Part shown: positions 52,267 through 60,245 of the stretch, piece after piece | How the letters are laid out: each line of letters begins with the position of its first letter | How positions within the stretch are numbered: position 1 is the first letter of the stretch | From: Streptomyces sp. SM10 | GTDB taxonomy: Bacteria > Actinomycetota > Actinomycetes > Streptomycetales > Streptomycetaceae | Assembly (NCBI RefSeq): GCF_002910915.1 | Contig: NZ_NEUF01000186.1 | Coordinates: forward strand, 4,494 to 68,493 | DNA length: 64,000 bases | Direction: 5' to 3' | The notes under the pieces: generated by a model | What the model was told of the DNA's origin: nothing | What the model saw: only the letters and a program-made list of their open reading frames with translations | Databases searched by the model: none | Translations under genes and position numbers: made by a program

Positions 52267-53328
52267 ATGTTCCATCCACTCCGGGTCAGCGCGATCGAAC
52301 GGATCACGGACGACGCGGTGGCCGTCACCTTCGCCGTGCCACCGGAACTCCGCGAGACCTTCCGCCACACTCCCGGTCAACATCTGAACGTGCGCTACCG
52401 GATCGGCGGCGAGGAGATCCGGAGGTCCTACTCGATCTGCGCGCCCGCCACCGAGCGGCCGGGCGACCCGCTGCTGCGTGTGGGCATCCGCATGGTCGAC
52501 GGGGGCGCGTTCTCGACGTACGCCATCAAGGAGCTGGCGGTAGGGGACCAGGTGGAGGCGATGGCTCCGATGGGCCGCTTCCTTCTCGATCCGCGCCCGG
52601 GCCACTTCGCCGCGATCGTCGGCGGCAGTGGCATCACACCAGTGCTGTCGATGGCGTCGACGCTGCTGGCGCGGGAACCGCTCGCGCGCTTCTGCCTGAT
52701 CCGCAGCGACCGCACGGCCGCCTCGACGATGTTCCTGGACGAGGTGGCGGACCTCAAAGACCGTTACCCGGAACGCTTCCAGCTGGTGACCGCGCTGTCC
52801 CGGGAGGAACAGGCCGCGGGGCTGCCCTCGGGCCGGCTGGACCGCGAGCGGCTCACCGCTCTGCTGCCGGCCTTGCTCTCGGTACCGGACGTGGACGGCT
52901 GGTTCCTGTGCGGACCGCTCGGCCTGGTCCGAGGAGCCGAAGGCGCGCTGCGCGCACTCGGCGCCGACCGTTCACGCATCCACCAGGAGATCTTCCACGT
53001 CGCCGACGAAGGGACGACCCTGACGAGCGCCGCCCGGGTGACCGCACCGTCGGAAAGTACCCTCACGGCGACACTCGACGGCCGTTCCGGCAGTTGGCCG
53101 GTCCAGGGCGGTGAGTCGCTGCTGGACACCGTGCTGCGGAGCCGCTCGGACGCCCCGTACGCCTGCAAGGGGGGCGTGTGCGGGACCTGCCGGGCCTTCC
53201 TCGTCTCGGGCGAGGTGCGGATGGACCGCAACTTCGCACTGGAACCGGAGGAGACCGAAGCCGGCTTCGTGCTGGCCTGCCAGTCGCACCCCCTCACCGC
53301 GGAAGTCGCCCTCGACTTCGACCGCTGA
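52267..53328 (+). CDS. paaE: Phenylacetyl-CoA epoxidase reductase PaaE
   Basis: Electron-transfer subunit of 353 residues: an FAD-binding domain (RRSYSICAP), a NAD-binding domain (GSGITPVLSMAST; FLCGPLGLV) and a C-terminal plant-type 2Fe-2S domain with cysteines in YACKGGVCGTCRAF and LACQSHP. It moves electrons from NADPH to the PaaA di-iron site. It ends the paa operon. No paaK, paaG, paaF, paaH or paaJ gene lies in this window. Confidence 0.97.
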   Translation: MFHPLRVSAIERITDDAVAVTFAVPPELRETFRHTPGQHLNVRYRIGGEEIRRSYSICAPATERPGDPLLRVGIRMVDGGAFSTYAIKELAVGDQVEAMAPMGRFLLDPRPGHFAAIVGGSGITPVLSMASTLLAREPLARFCLIRSDRTAASTMFLDEVADLKDRYPERFQLVTALSREEQAAGLPSGRLDRERLTALLPALLSVPDVDGWFLCGPLGLVRGAEGALRALGADRSRIHQEIFHVADEGTTLTSAARVTAPSESTLTATLDGRSGSWPVQGGESLLDTVLRSRSDAPYACKGGVCGTCRAFLVSGEVRMDRNFALEPEETEAGFVLACQSHPLTAEVALDFDR

Positions 53329-53432
53329 CCCCCGCCGCACAGAGACCCACGCGGACCGCCGGCCTGCCCGGGCAACCGCCGGGCAGGCCATTGACCAGGC
53401 AGCAGCCTTGTCCGGGCAGTCACCGGCACGGT

Positions 53433-53590
53433 GGTCGCTTGTCCGGCAGTGACTCGACCGGGCAGCCGCCCGTTGCACCTCGGTCAAGGGGCGGTGCCGG
53501 TGCCGATGGAAGTGCCCGGTGCCGATGGAAGTGCCCGGTGCCGATGGAAGTGCCGGGTGCCGGTGCCGGTTGCGTCCGGGACAAGCGACC
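53433..53590. repeat. Intergenic repeats between paaE and the rhodanese gene
   Basis: Three 19-bp head-to-tail copies (53499-53517, 53518-53536 and 53537-53555, the last with one change), with GGTGCC remnants on both sides. An inverted pair (53433-53446 and 53576-53590) that differs by one inserted base encloses them. No coding evidence. Confidence 0.7.
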
Positions 53591-53600
53591 GGGGAGGCCC

Positions 53601-53945
53601 TCAGAGGACGAAGGCCGAGTTCCCGTTGTCCGAGACCATCGGGCGCCCGGCACCGTCCCAGGCCAGCATGCCGCCGTCGATGTTCACCGCGTCGACCCCC
53701 TGCTGCACCAGGTACTGCGTGACCTGGGCGGAGCGGCCGCCGACCCGGCACATCACGTGCACACGCCGACCGCCGTCGGCCGCCTCGGTCAGCTCGCCGA
53801 AGCGGCCCACGAAGTCACTCATCGGGATGTGCAAGGCGCCGTCGACGTGCCCTGCCGCCCACTCGTCGTCCTCCCGGACGTCCAGCACGAAGCCGTCCGA
53901 CGGAACCGCCGCGACGTCCACCGAGGGCAGCGGAGCGAAATTCAT
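53601..53945 (-). CDS. Rhodanese-like sulfurtransferase
   Basis: Single-domain rhodanese of 114 residues with the active-site loop CRVGGRSAQ (about residues 65-73) and VFVLDVRE-like N-terminal strand. It probably moves sulfane sulfur or handles persulfides. GAGAAGG lies upstream of its ATG. Unlinked to the paa operon, which runs on the opposite strand. Confidence 0.92.
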   Translation of the reverse strand: MNFAPLPSVDVAAVPSDGFVLDVREDDEWAAGHVDGALHIPMSDFVGRFGELTEAADGGRRVHVMCRVGGRSAQVTQYLVQQGVDAVNIDGGMLAWDGAGRPMVSDNGNSAFVL

Positions 53946-53990
53946 GGGAAAGCCTTCTCTCGTACGTACGCGCCAGAGTCATCGGGAACG

Positions 53991-55004
53991 CTACTGCACC
54001 AGCCCTGCCAGCTCTTCCTCACGCTGGGACACGTCGGCCAGAAGCTTCTCGCCGATGTCGTCCAGCAGCCGGTCCGGGTCGTCCGGGGCCATCCGCAGCA
54101 TCGAACCGATCGCGCTCTCCTCCAGCTCCTGGGCCAGGACGGTCAGGAGCTCCTTACGCCGGCTGAGCCACTCCAGCCGCGCGTAGAGCTCCTCGCTCTC
54201 GCTCAGACGCAGCTCCGGCGTCACGGGCCCGGCCGCCCACTCGGCCGCCAGCTCCTTGAGCAGCGCCACGTCGCCGCGTCCGTAGGCCGCGTTCACACGG
54301 GCGATGAACTCGTCCCGCCGTGTCCGCTCCGTCTCGTCCGGCGCCAGATCCGGGTGGGCCTGACGGGCCAGCTCGCGGTAGAGCTTGCGCGCCTCCTCGC
54401 CCGGCCTGACCCGCTTGGGCGGCCTGACGGGCTGCTCGGTGAGCATCGCCGATGCCTCCGGCGACAGACCGTCCGAGTCCATCCAGTCGTGGAAGAGCTC
54501 GTCGACTCCAGGCATCGGCATGACGATCGCCCGTGCCTCCTGCGCCTTGCGCAGATCCTCCGGGTCGCCGGTCCTCGCAGCCCGCGCCTCCGCGATCTGC
54601 GCATCGAGCTCGTCCAGCCGGGCGTACATAGGACCGAGCTTCTGATGATGCAGCCGGGAGAAGTTCTCCACCTCGACCCGGAAGGTCTCCACCGCGATCT
54701 CGAACTCGATCAGCGCCTGCTCGGCCACCCGGACGGCCTTCGCGAGACGCTCCTCGGGCCGGGGAGCACCGGTCTCACCTCCCGCGGCGCCGCCCGCCTC
54801 ACCTTCCGCGGATCCGGCTGGATCGCCATCCGCGTCACCGGTGGCCGCGGCACGACCCGCCTGCGGCGCATCGTCAGGATGTTGTTCCGCCCGCAGATCG
54901 CTCGCCGGCGCGTCCTGCACGCGCTGCGGCTCGTCCTGCCGGTGCTGGTCCTGCCGGTCTTCGTCGTTCCGGGTGGTCGGCACCCCGGCGGCTTCGTGGG
55001 TCAC
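53991..55004 (-). CDS. DnaJ-domain-like protein with long coiled region
   Basis: Protein of about 337 residues. The first 80 residues are disordered (rich in Asp, Gln, Ala, Gly). Helical coiled-coil segments run from about 85 to 145. A J-domain-like stretch follows (about 195-245: ARKLYRELARQAHPDLAPDETERTRRDEFIARVNAAYG), but the catalytic HPD is changed from its usual setting only by its flanks (AHPDLAP). A C-terminal helical tail completes it. The start is a GTG. A role in chaperone recruitment is inferred from the J-like domain. Confidence 0.8.
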   Translation of the reverse strand: MTHEAAGVPTTRNDEDRQDQHRQDEPQRVQDAPASDLRAEQHPDDAPQAGRAAATGDADGDPAGSAEGEAGGAAGGETGAPRPEERLAKAVRVAEQALIEFEIAVETFRVEVENFSRLHHQKLGPMYARLDELDAQIAEARAARTGDPEDLRKAQEARAIVMPMPGVDELFHDWMDSDGLSPEASAMLTEQPVRPPKRVRPGEEARKLYRELARQAHPDLAPDETERTRRDEFIARVNAAYGRGDVALLKELAAEWAAGPVTPELRLSESEELYARLEWLSRRKELLTVLAQELEESAIGSMLRMAPDDPDRLLDDIGEKLLADVSQREEELAGLVQ

Positions 55005-55063
55005 CCGTCCAGCGTATGGCCACCGCCCGGGCCGCGGACACACACGGTGGCCGCGCGGCCCGC

Positions 55064-56521
55064 TCAGACGCCGAGCTCGGCGGCTATTCGCCCGGATCGG
55101 ACCGCCCGGAGGAGCTCGGCATGGTCCGCCTCCGTGCGGTTCGCGTAGGTCACGGCGAAATCGGCCACCGCCGTGTCCAGCTCCGCGTTCTTCCCGCAGT
55201 AGCCCGCCAGCAGCCGGGGGTCGGCGCTGTGCGCATGGGCCCGGGCCAGCAGCGCACCGGTCATCCGCCCGTAGTCGTCCACCAGGTCCGCCGCCAGAGC
55301 GGCCGGGTCCACGCTTCCCTTGCGATTCCTGAACTGACGTACCTGATAGGGCCTGCCCTCCACCTCGGCCCAGCCGAGCAGGATGTCGCTGACGACCTGC
55401 ATCCGCTTCTGGCCGAGCACCACCCGGCGCCCCTCGTGCACCACGTCCGGCACCTCGAAGCCCGCCTGCGGGAGATAGGGGGTGAGAGCAGAGGGACGGG
55501 CCTCCTTCACCTGCAGCACCAACGGCTCGCCACGGTGATCGAGGAGCAGCACCACGTACGACCGCGTGCCCACACTTCCCGTGCCGACCACCCGGAACGC
55601 CACATCGTGGATCGCATAGCGGGCCAGCAGCGGAACCCTGTCCTCCGAGACCGTCCCGAGGTAGCCCTCGAGACCCGCCGCGACGGCTGCGGCCTCCACG
55701 TCCGGCACCCGGCGCAGCACAGGCGGTGCGTCGACGAAGCGGCGCCCGCCGTCCTCGCAGTCCTCCGTGGACCTGGCGGCGAAGCGCGCACTCGTGTTGT
55801 TGCGCGCCTTGGCGGAGACCCGCTCCAGGGTCCCCAGCAGGTCCCGTGCGTCCGTGTGGGACACGAGCTCCTCGTCCGCGATGGCGTTCCACGCGTCGAG
55901 CGCGGGCAATCCGGCCAGCAGACGCATCGTGCGCCGGTACGCGCCCACCGTGGCGTACGCGCCCTGGCGGCAGGTGTCCTCGTCCGCCCCCGCCTCCCGG
56001 CCCGCGAGCACCAGAGAGGTGGCGAGCCGCTTGAGATCCCACTCCCACGGCCCGAACACGGTCTCGTCGAAGTCGTTGAGATCGATGACCAGGTTGCCGC
56101 GCGCGTCGCCGTACAGACCGAAGTTGGCCGCGTGGGCGTCGCCGCAGAGCTGGGCGCCCACCCCCGTGACCGGTGTGCCCATCAGGTCATGGGCCATCAG
56201 GCCGGCCGAGCCCCGCAGGAACGCGAACGGCGTTGCCGCCATTCGCCCCACCCGTATGGGAGTCAGCCCGGGAACCCTGCCCCGGTTCGACTCCTCGACC
56301 GCCTGCAGCGCATCCGGCCTTCCGGCGGGCAGGACCAGGGAACTGTGCGCGGAGCGGGGCACCTTGAGCCTCAGTGCCTTGCCTGCCGCCTTCGGGGACA
56401 CCGCACCGGCACCGGCCGGCCCCACTCCCCCCGCCACGCGCCGCGCAAAACCGGGAACGACGGGAATGCGCCCGCCCCCCGCCGCCCGCCGCGCCGGCAC
56501 CGTCGCCTCGACTTCGCCCAT
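55064..56521 (-). CDS. DUF2252 protein
   Basis: Protein of 485 residues of the DUF2252 family. Typical stretches are CGDAHAANFGLYGDARGNLVIDLNDFDETVFGPWEWDLKRL (about 145-190), in which the His-Asn and Asp-Phe-Asp pairs resemble the catalytic loop of aminoglycoside-phosphotransferase-like kinases. The first 40 residues are poorly conserved. Function unknown. It appears monocistronic; the nearest upstream gene on this strand ends about 270 bases away. Confidence 0.9.
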   Translation of the reverse strand: MGEVEATVPARRAAGGGRIPVVPGFARRVAGGVGPAGAGAVSPKAAGKALRLKVPRSAHSSLVLPAGRPDALQAVEESNRGRVPGLTPIRVGRMAATPFAFLRGSAGLMAHDLMGTPVTGVGAQLCGDAHAANFGLYGDARGNLVIDLNDFDETVFGPWEWDLKRLATSLVLAGREAGADEDTCRQGAYATVGAYRRTMRLLAGLPALDAWNAIADEELVSHTDARDLLGTLERVSAKARNNTSARFAARSTEDCEDGGRRFVDAPPVLRRVPDVEAAAVAAGLEGYLGTVSEDRVPLLARYAIHDVAFRVVGTGSVGTRSYVVLLLDHRGEPLVLQVKEARPSALTPYLPQAGFEVPDVVHEGRRVVLGQKRMQVVSDILLGWAEVEGRPYQVRQFRNRKGSVDPAALAADLVDDYGRMTGALLARAHAHSADPRLLAGYCGKNAELDTAVADFAVTYANRTEADHAELLRAVRSGRIAAELGV

Positions 56522-56616
56522 GGAGCGCCGCCTCCCCCGTCCTCGGTCAGCCGTTCCGGCCGGTCAACATCAACTGCGGACGACGGTACAACCGGTGCGC
56601 GACAACCGTCCTGCCC

Positions 56617-56648
56617 TGTGGACAACTTGAGAGCAGACCTGTGGACAA
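56617..56648. other. Pair of DnaA-box-like nonamers
   Basis: TGTGGACAA at 56617-56625 and 56640-56648, in the same orientation and 23 bases apart, are the complement of the preferred Streptomyces box TTGTCCACA. Confidence 0.55.
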
Positions 56649-56792
56649 CCGCCGCGGCGCACAGGGGTACCCCCTTCGACGGACGGGGACGCCTCCGTCG
56701 AAGGGCAAGGACCCGCGAGGACAGAACCGAGGACACGAGCGGGACATCCCCGAGAGCCCGTACAGGCGCAGGCCACCGATCTGGCCGGCCGG

Positions 56793-57947
56793 TCACACCC
56801 CGACGGCCTCCTCCATCTCCTCCTCGGCGCCGGCCGAGGCCCGCACGGCGGCTGCCCCAGGGACCGGCTCCACCGCGCCACGCGCCGACCCCACCGCGCC
56901 GTGGCCCTGCTCCGCCGCCTCGCGCGCCTTCTCCACCTCGCGCACCTTCTCCGCCGCCTCGCGGCGCCGCCGTGCCTCGGCCGCACCCGCCACACCCACG
57001 AGAACCAGGCCGGCCGCGAACCACAGAACCAGCACCAGCAGGTGGCCGCCCAGCGCGTGACCGCCGAAGTACACATGGCTGCGCACCCCTTCGACGAAGC
57101 CGGCACCGTTCCAGAAGGAGTGCAGGGATCCGAAGAAGCCGGGCTGGAGCTCAGGCCGGAAGATGCCGCCGGAACTCGTGAAGTTGAGCATGACGAAGAG
57201 CAGCATCACGCCGAACGTCGTCCACCGCTTGAGGAAGGTGTGCAGCCCGACCCCGATCAGCAGGATGCCCGCCGAATAGAGCCACGCCATCGCCCAGAGT
57301 CCGCCGAGCCCCTGGTCCACCAGGCCGAACACCGGCCCCGCGAAGGCTGCGCCGATCAGACTCACCACGAAGGAGGTGCCGATGGCCAGCACGGCCCTGA
57401 TCCGCAGTGCCAGCGCCGCTCCCGCGCCACCGATCACCGCGACCGACGCGTACGACCCGATGCTGACCGCCACCAGGAGGAAGAAGATCCCCTGCCCGGT
57501 CGGATCCCCGTCCGCCGTGGGTGCCACATCCGTCACCTGGAGGGGTGCGCCCTGCCCGGCGGCGACCTCGGTGAAGATCTTCTGCACCACCGTCGCGCTG
57601 GTGTCCGAGGATGCGCCGGCCACCATCAGCTCGGGACTGCCGCCCGGCACGTAGGCCCCGAAGCTCTGCTGCGTCCTCAGGTGGTTCACCGCCATGTCGC
57701 GGTCGGCTACGGTACGCACACTCAATGCGCCGTCGCCCTTGTCCTGCAAGGTCTGTGCAAGCACCTGCGCGCTTGCCCCCGAGCCGACGACGTCCACCCT
57801 CAGGTCGTGCGGCTCCGGGGCGTGAAAGGCCCCCAGATAGGCAAGCCCCATGCCGATACACATCAGCAGCGGCGTAGCGAGATGACTGAGTACATGACGC
57901 AGCGCACCGGCGGTTGAGCCGGAGGCGGAGCCCGGACCTGCGGACAT
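56793..57947 (-). CDS. YhgE/Pip-like or ABC-2-type multispanning membrane protein
   Basis: Membrane protein of 384 residues. One helix at the N-terminus (about 18-45, HVLSHLATPLLMCIGMGLAYLGAFHA) is followed by an extracytoplasmic domain of about 120 residues. A bundle of five or six helices (about 165-335) and an Ala/Glu-rich cytosolic tail complete it. The layout matches ABC-2-like permeases of the YhgE/Pip group. It is divergent from a MarR gene that probably controls it, so an efflux or surface role is likely; the substrate is unknown. The ATG at 57947 follows GGAGG. Confidence 0.82.
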   Translation of the reverse strand: MSAGPGSASGSTAGALRHVLSHLATPLLMCIGMGLAYLGAFHAPEPHDLRVDVVGSGASAQVLAQTLQDKGDGALSVRTVADRDMAVNHLRTQQSFGAYVPGGSPELMVAGASSDTSATVVQKIFTEVAAGQGAPLQVTDVAPTADGDPTGQGIFFLLVAVSIGSYASVAVIGGAGAALALRIRAVLAIGTSFVVSLIGAAFAGPVFGLVDQGLGGLWAMAWLYSAGILLIGVGLHTFLKRWTTFGVMLLFVMLNFTSSGGIFRPELQPGFFGSLHSFWNGAGFVEGVRSHVYFGGHALGGHLLVLVLWFAAGLVLVGVAGAAEARRRREAAEKVREVEKAREAAEQGHGAVGSARGAVEPVPGAAAVRASAGAEEEMEEAVGV

Positions 57948-57974
57948 TCGACCATTCCTCCAATGGTTGGCTTT

Positions 57975-58005
57975 TACAACTCCTACACTCGTTGTAGCAT
58001 ACAAC
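57975..58005. promoter_or_regulatory. MarR operator between the divergent membrane protein and MarR genes
   Basis: GTTGTA-GCA-TACAAC at 57991-58005 is a perfect dyad. An extra TACAAC at 57975-57980 pairs with the same GTTGTA, making overlapping dyads in an AT-rich gap of about 80 bases. Confidence 0.75.
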
Positions 58006-58029
58006 TAAAATCTTGAGAAGGTGATTCAC

Positions 58030-58482
58030 GTGGCGGACAACCCAGGGGACCGCGAGGAGTCGCTGGATGTCATCCAGCGCGAGCTGACCGCTTTCGCACG
58101 CCGCGCACGCTCGGCCGCCGCGCGGCTCCACCCGGACCTGCCGCTGGTCTCGTACACACTGCTCGCCCACATCGAATACCGGCACGGCTGCCGCGCCACC
58201 GATCTGGCGGCCCACTACATGCTGGACAAGTCGACGGTCAGCCGACAGGTCGCCGCACTGGAGAAGCTGGGCCTGATCGAGCGCCATCCGGACCCCGACG
58301 ACCAGCGCATCCAGGTACTGCACCCCACCGCCGCAGGAACCCAGGCCCTCGCCTCGACCCAGGCCAGCCGCCGCGCCGCGTACCGGGAAAGGCTCGGCGC
58401 CTGGACGTCGGACGACCTCGGCCGGTTCGCGGAGTACCTCCTGCGCTACAACGCAGCGGGCGAAGACCCACCGCCCCGCTGA
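58030..58482 (+). CDS. MarR family transcriptional regulator
   Basis: Winged-helix regulator of about 150 residues with the recognition helix in DLAAHYMLDKSTVSRQVAALEKLGLI and the wing RHPDPDDQRIQVL. The GTG at 58030, preceded by GAGAAGG, is preferred over one at 58021. It is divergent from the membrane protein and probably represses both genes through the dyads between them. Confidence 0.92.
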   Translation: MADNPGDREESLDVIQRELTAFARRARSAAARLHPDLPLVSYTLLAHIEYRHGCRATDLAAHYMLDKSTVSRQVAALEKLGLIERHPDPDDQRIQVLHPTAAGTQALASTQASRRAAYRERLGAWTSDDLGRFAEYLLRYNAAGEDPPPR

Positions 58483-58575
58483 GCGCCCACGCCGGGCGCC
58501 TCCACTCCTCCCCGTCGCACGGATGCGAAACGGCCCCCGGTTCGCACGACGGCCGCCGGCACACCAAGCGGTCGG

Positions 58576-58805
58576 TCAGCAGCCGCCGGGGGCCGCCGGA
58601 CAGGTGTCCGCCCACTGCCCGAGCTCCTTGAGCGCGGGCTCCATGGCGGCACCCGCGTCCGTCGACCGGTACGCGCCCCCCAGCGGGGGCCCCTCATCGA
58701 CCTCACGCACCACGAGACCGGCCGCCCCGCCAACTCGGAAAGCCGGTCCGACAGCATGCGCTCGCCGATGCCCGGAATCGCTCGGCGCAGATCCCCGCCA
58801 CCCGC
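58576..58805 (-). pseudogene. HxlR family regulator remnant
   Basis: Pieces of an HxlR winged-helix regulator survive in two frames. LRRAIPGIGERMLSDRLSELAG lies at about 58731-58800. The C-terminal wing (GLVVREVDEGPPLGGAYRSTDAGAAMEPALKELGQWAD) reads in another frame to the stop at 58576. The first 30-40 residues are absent. It is divergent from the broken azoreductase, which is the usual partner of such regulators. Confidence 0.8.
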
Positions 58806-58847
58806 GATCGCGCACCGAGCCGGCCTCTCGATCCCACGGAGATCTCC

Positions 58848-59388
58848 ATGGCTACGCTCCTCCACCTCGACTCCGCCGTTCCCCCCCCCAGGGGCCCACC
58901 TGCCGCGAGGTCACAGCCGCCTTCGTCACGGCCTGGCGAGAGCAGCACCCTGACGGAAACGTCGTGTACCGCGACCTCGCCGCCGACCTCCTGCCCCACC
59001 TGGACGCCTCGGCTGTGGCCGCCGGCGCCGGCGACACCCTGCGCGCCGAGCTCTCCGAAGAGTTGACCGGGCCCGGAGGGCCCAGTCGCCGGTACACCTG
59101 TCACCTGCCACCTGTCACCTGTCACCTGTCACGGTGGTGGCCAGCTGTGACGGCTCGTGCGCCGTCGGCACCCCGCGTGAGGACTTCGAGTTCGTCCAGA
59201 ACTACCTGGAGAAGGTGCTGACAGGCACGCTCGGGGCCGAAGTCGACTTCATCGTTCCGGAGCTGACACCGGCCCACTCGAAGTCCGAGATGGCCGAACT
59301 CATTCCGCTCGCCGAAGCGTCCCGCTCCCAGGAGTTCACGGACGCCGCAGAGAAGGTCAAGGCCCTCGCTGCACGCCTGGCCGCCTGA
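58848..59388 (+). pseudogene. azoR: FMN-dependent NADH-azoreductase remnant
   Basis: The start MATLLHLDSAV of a flavodoxin-like azoreductase is followed by a frameshift near 58885, then REVTAAFVTAWREQHPDGNVVYRDLAADLLPHLDASAVAAGAG in another frame. A gap of roughly 70 residues of the normal protein comes next, and finally GTPREDFEFVQNYLEKVLTGTLGAEVDFI to the end. The gap is filled with a 7-bp tandem repeat. The enzyme reduced quinones or azo dyes; it cannot function now. Confidence 0.85.
59096..59130. repeat. 7-bp tandem repeat at the azoreductase deletion
   Basis: Five head-to-tail ACCTGTC units, the second with one change, in the place where the middle of the azoreductase gene is missing. 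Confidence 0.9.
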
Positions 59389-59458
59389 CGCGGTTCGCCT
59401 CTACGGAGAGCCGAGCAGGGCCGAGGAGGCCCCAGGAGGGCCCAGCGAGCCGCCCCTT

Positions 59459-59521
59459 TGATGCGAATGATGCGAATGCTGCGGACGCTGCGGACGCTGC
59501 GGACGCTGCGGACGCTGCGAA
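59459..59521. repeat. 9-bp tandem repeat, seven units
   Basis: Seven 9-base units of the form NGMTGCGRA, of which units 4-6 are identical. The array ends six bases before the parS. Confidence 0.85.
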
Positions 59522-59527
59522 TTCGAC

Positions 59528-59541
59528 GTTTCACGTGAAAC
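59528..59541. other. parS: parS ParB-binding site (perfect), intergenic
   Basis: Exact GTTTCACGTGAAAC, next to a 9-bp tandem array. Confidence 0.9.
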
Positions 59542-59773
59542 AGCCCCCCCAGTCGGCCGCACCTCCGCCTGGGGTGCGTGCTTCATCACAGCCGCAGTTC
59601 TCCGCCGAGACGTGATCCGGCAGAGCTCTCCCCTCATGCCGCGACCTCATCCTCAGAGCAGGACGCGCCAGGCCGACAACCGACACCGGCGCCCCATCGG
59701 GCACGGCCGCCCGGCGCCGTCAGGCCGAGACCCACGGAGAGTAGAGATCCGAACGAGGAGATCCGGACAACGA

Positions 59774-59811
59774 AGAGCCCCCGCACCGAATCTCTTCGGT
59801 GCGGGGGCTCT
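59774..59811 (-). terminator. tRNA-Leu terminator
   Basis: A perfect 17-bp stem (59774-59790 with 59795-59811) with a TCTC loop, 40 bases past the end of the tRNA on its strand. Confidence 0.9.
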
Positions 59812-59850
59812 GTCGAACCAACCCGGCAATCGCAAGCGACTGCCCTGTTG

Positions 59851-59933
59851 TGCGCGAGGGGGGATTTGAACCCCCACGTCCCTAAGGACACTGGCACCTG
59901 AAGCCAGCGCGTCTGCCGTTCCGCCACTCGCGC
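59851..59933 (-). tRNA. tRNA-Leu (anticodon CAG)
   Basis: A class II tRNA of 83 bases. Acceptor arms GCGCGAG and CTCGCGC pair, and the anticodon loop TTCAGGT sits on a 5-bp CTGGC/GCCAG stem. A long variable arm (GTGTCCTTAGGGAC) is present, and the T arm has GGTTCAAATCC. The discriminator base is A. CCA is not encoded. Reads CUG leucine codons, the most used in high-GC genes. Confidence 0.95.
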
Positions 59934-60245
59934 ATGAGTGGTGTTTTCAGACTCTCACTGTGTGGTGCGAGCGCCTGGCGACAACGGAAGATTAGCACGC
60001 TGGACAGGGTGGATTCACATCCGTTGTTTCGCCCGACCCACGGAGGGAAGCGGGAACCCGGGAAGCTCGGCCCCACTCCTCCTGAGTGCACCCGGAGTGC
60101 GGGACACTGTCAGGAGGTCACCTCTACCATCCGTGTGAGGGGTGACACTCATCCACTGTGCAGACAAGGGGAACCAGCCGATTTCCCGACGCGTGGATAC
60201 GATCAGTAAGCAGCACAGGCACGACGACACCGGAGGAGGTGCCCC
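59934..60245. other. Shared upstream region of tRNA-Leu and fhaA
   Basis: About 310 bases holding the tRNA promoter on one strand and the fhaA promoter on the other. A -10-like TACGAT lies at about 60197 (in GTGGATACGATCAG). GGAGGAGG precedes fhaA. No gene is seen in it. Confidence 0.5.

Larger units (their letters stand above)
59389..59773. other. Intergenic stretch with repeats and a parS
   Basis: No coding frame with recognisable product. It holds a 9-bp tandem repeat (59459-59521) and a perfect parS (59528-59541). The rest, up to the tRNA terminator, shows nothing I can name. Confidence 0.5.

Noticed and set aside
53499-53555. Possible CRISPR array
   Set aside because: The three 19-bp units are contiguous with no spacers, and no cas gene lies nearby.
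53991-56048. A 685-residue extended frame for the J-domain-like gene
   Set aside because: The first half is antisense-like noise over the DUF2252 gene; the family-like part begins near 55004.
59459-59521. Arg-Ser repeat protein on the minus strand
   Set aside because: The repeat pattern is a 9-bp slippage array; the frame around it has no start signal, domain or neighbour that supports a gene.
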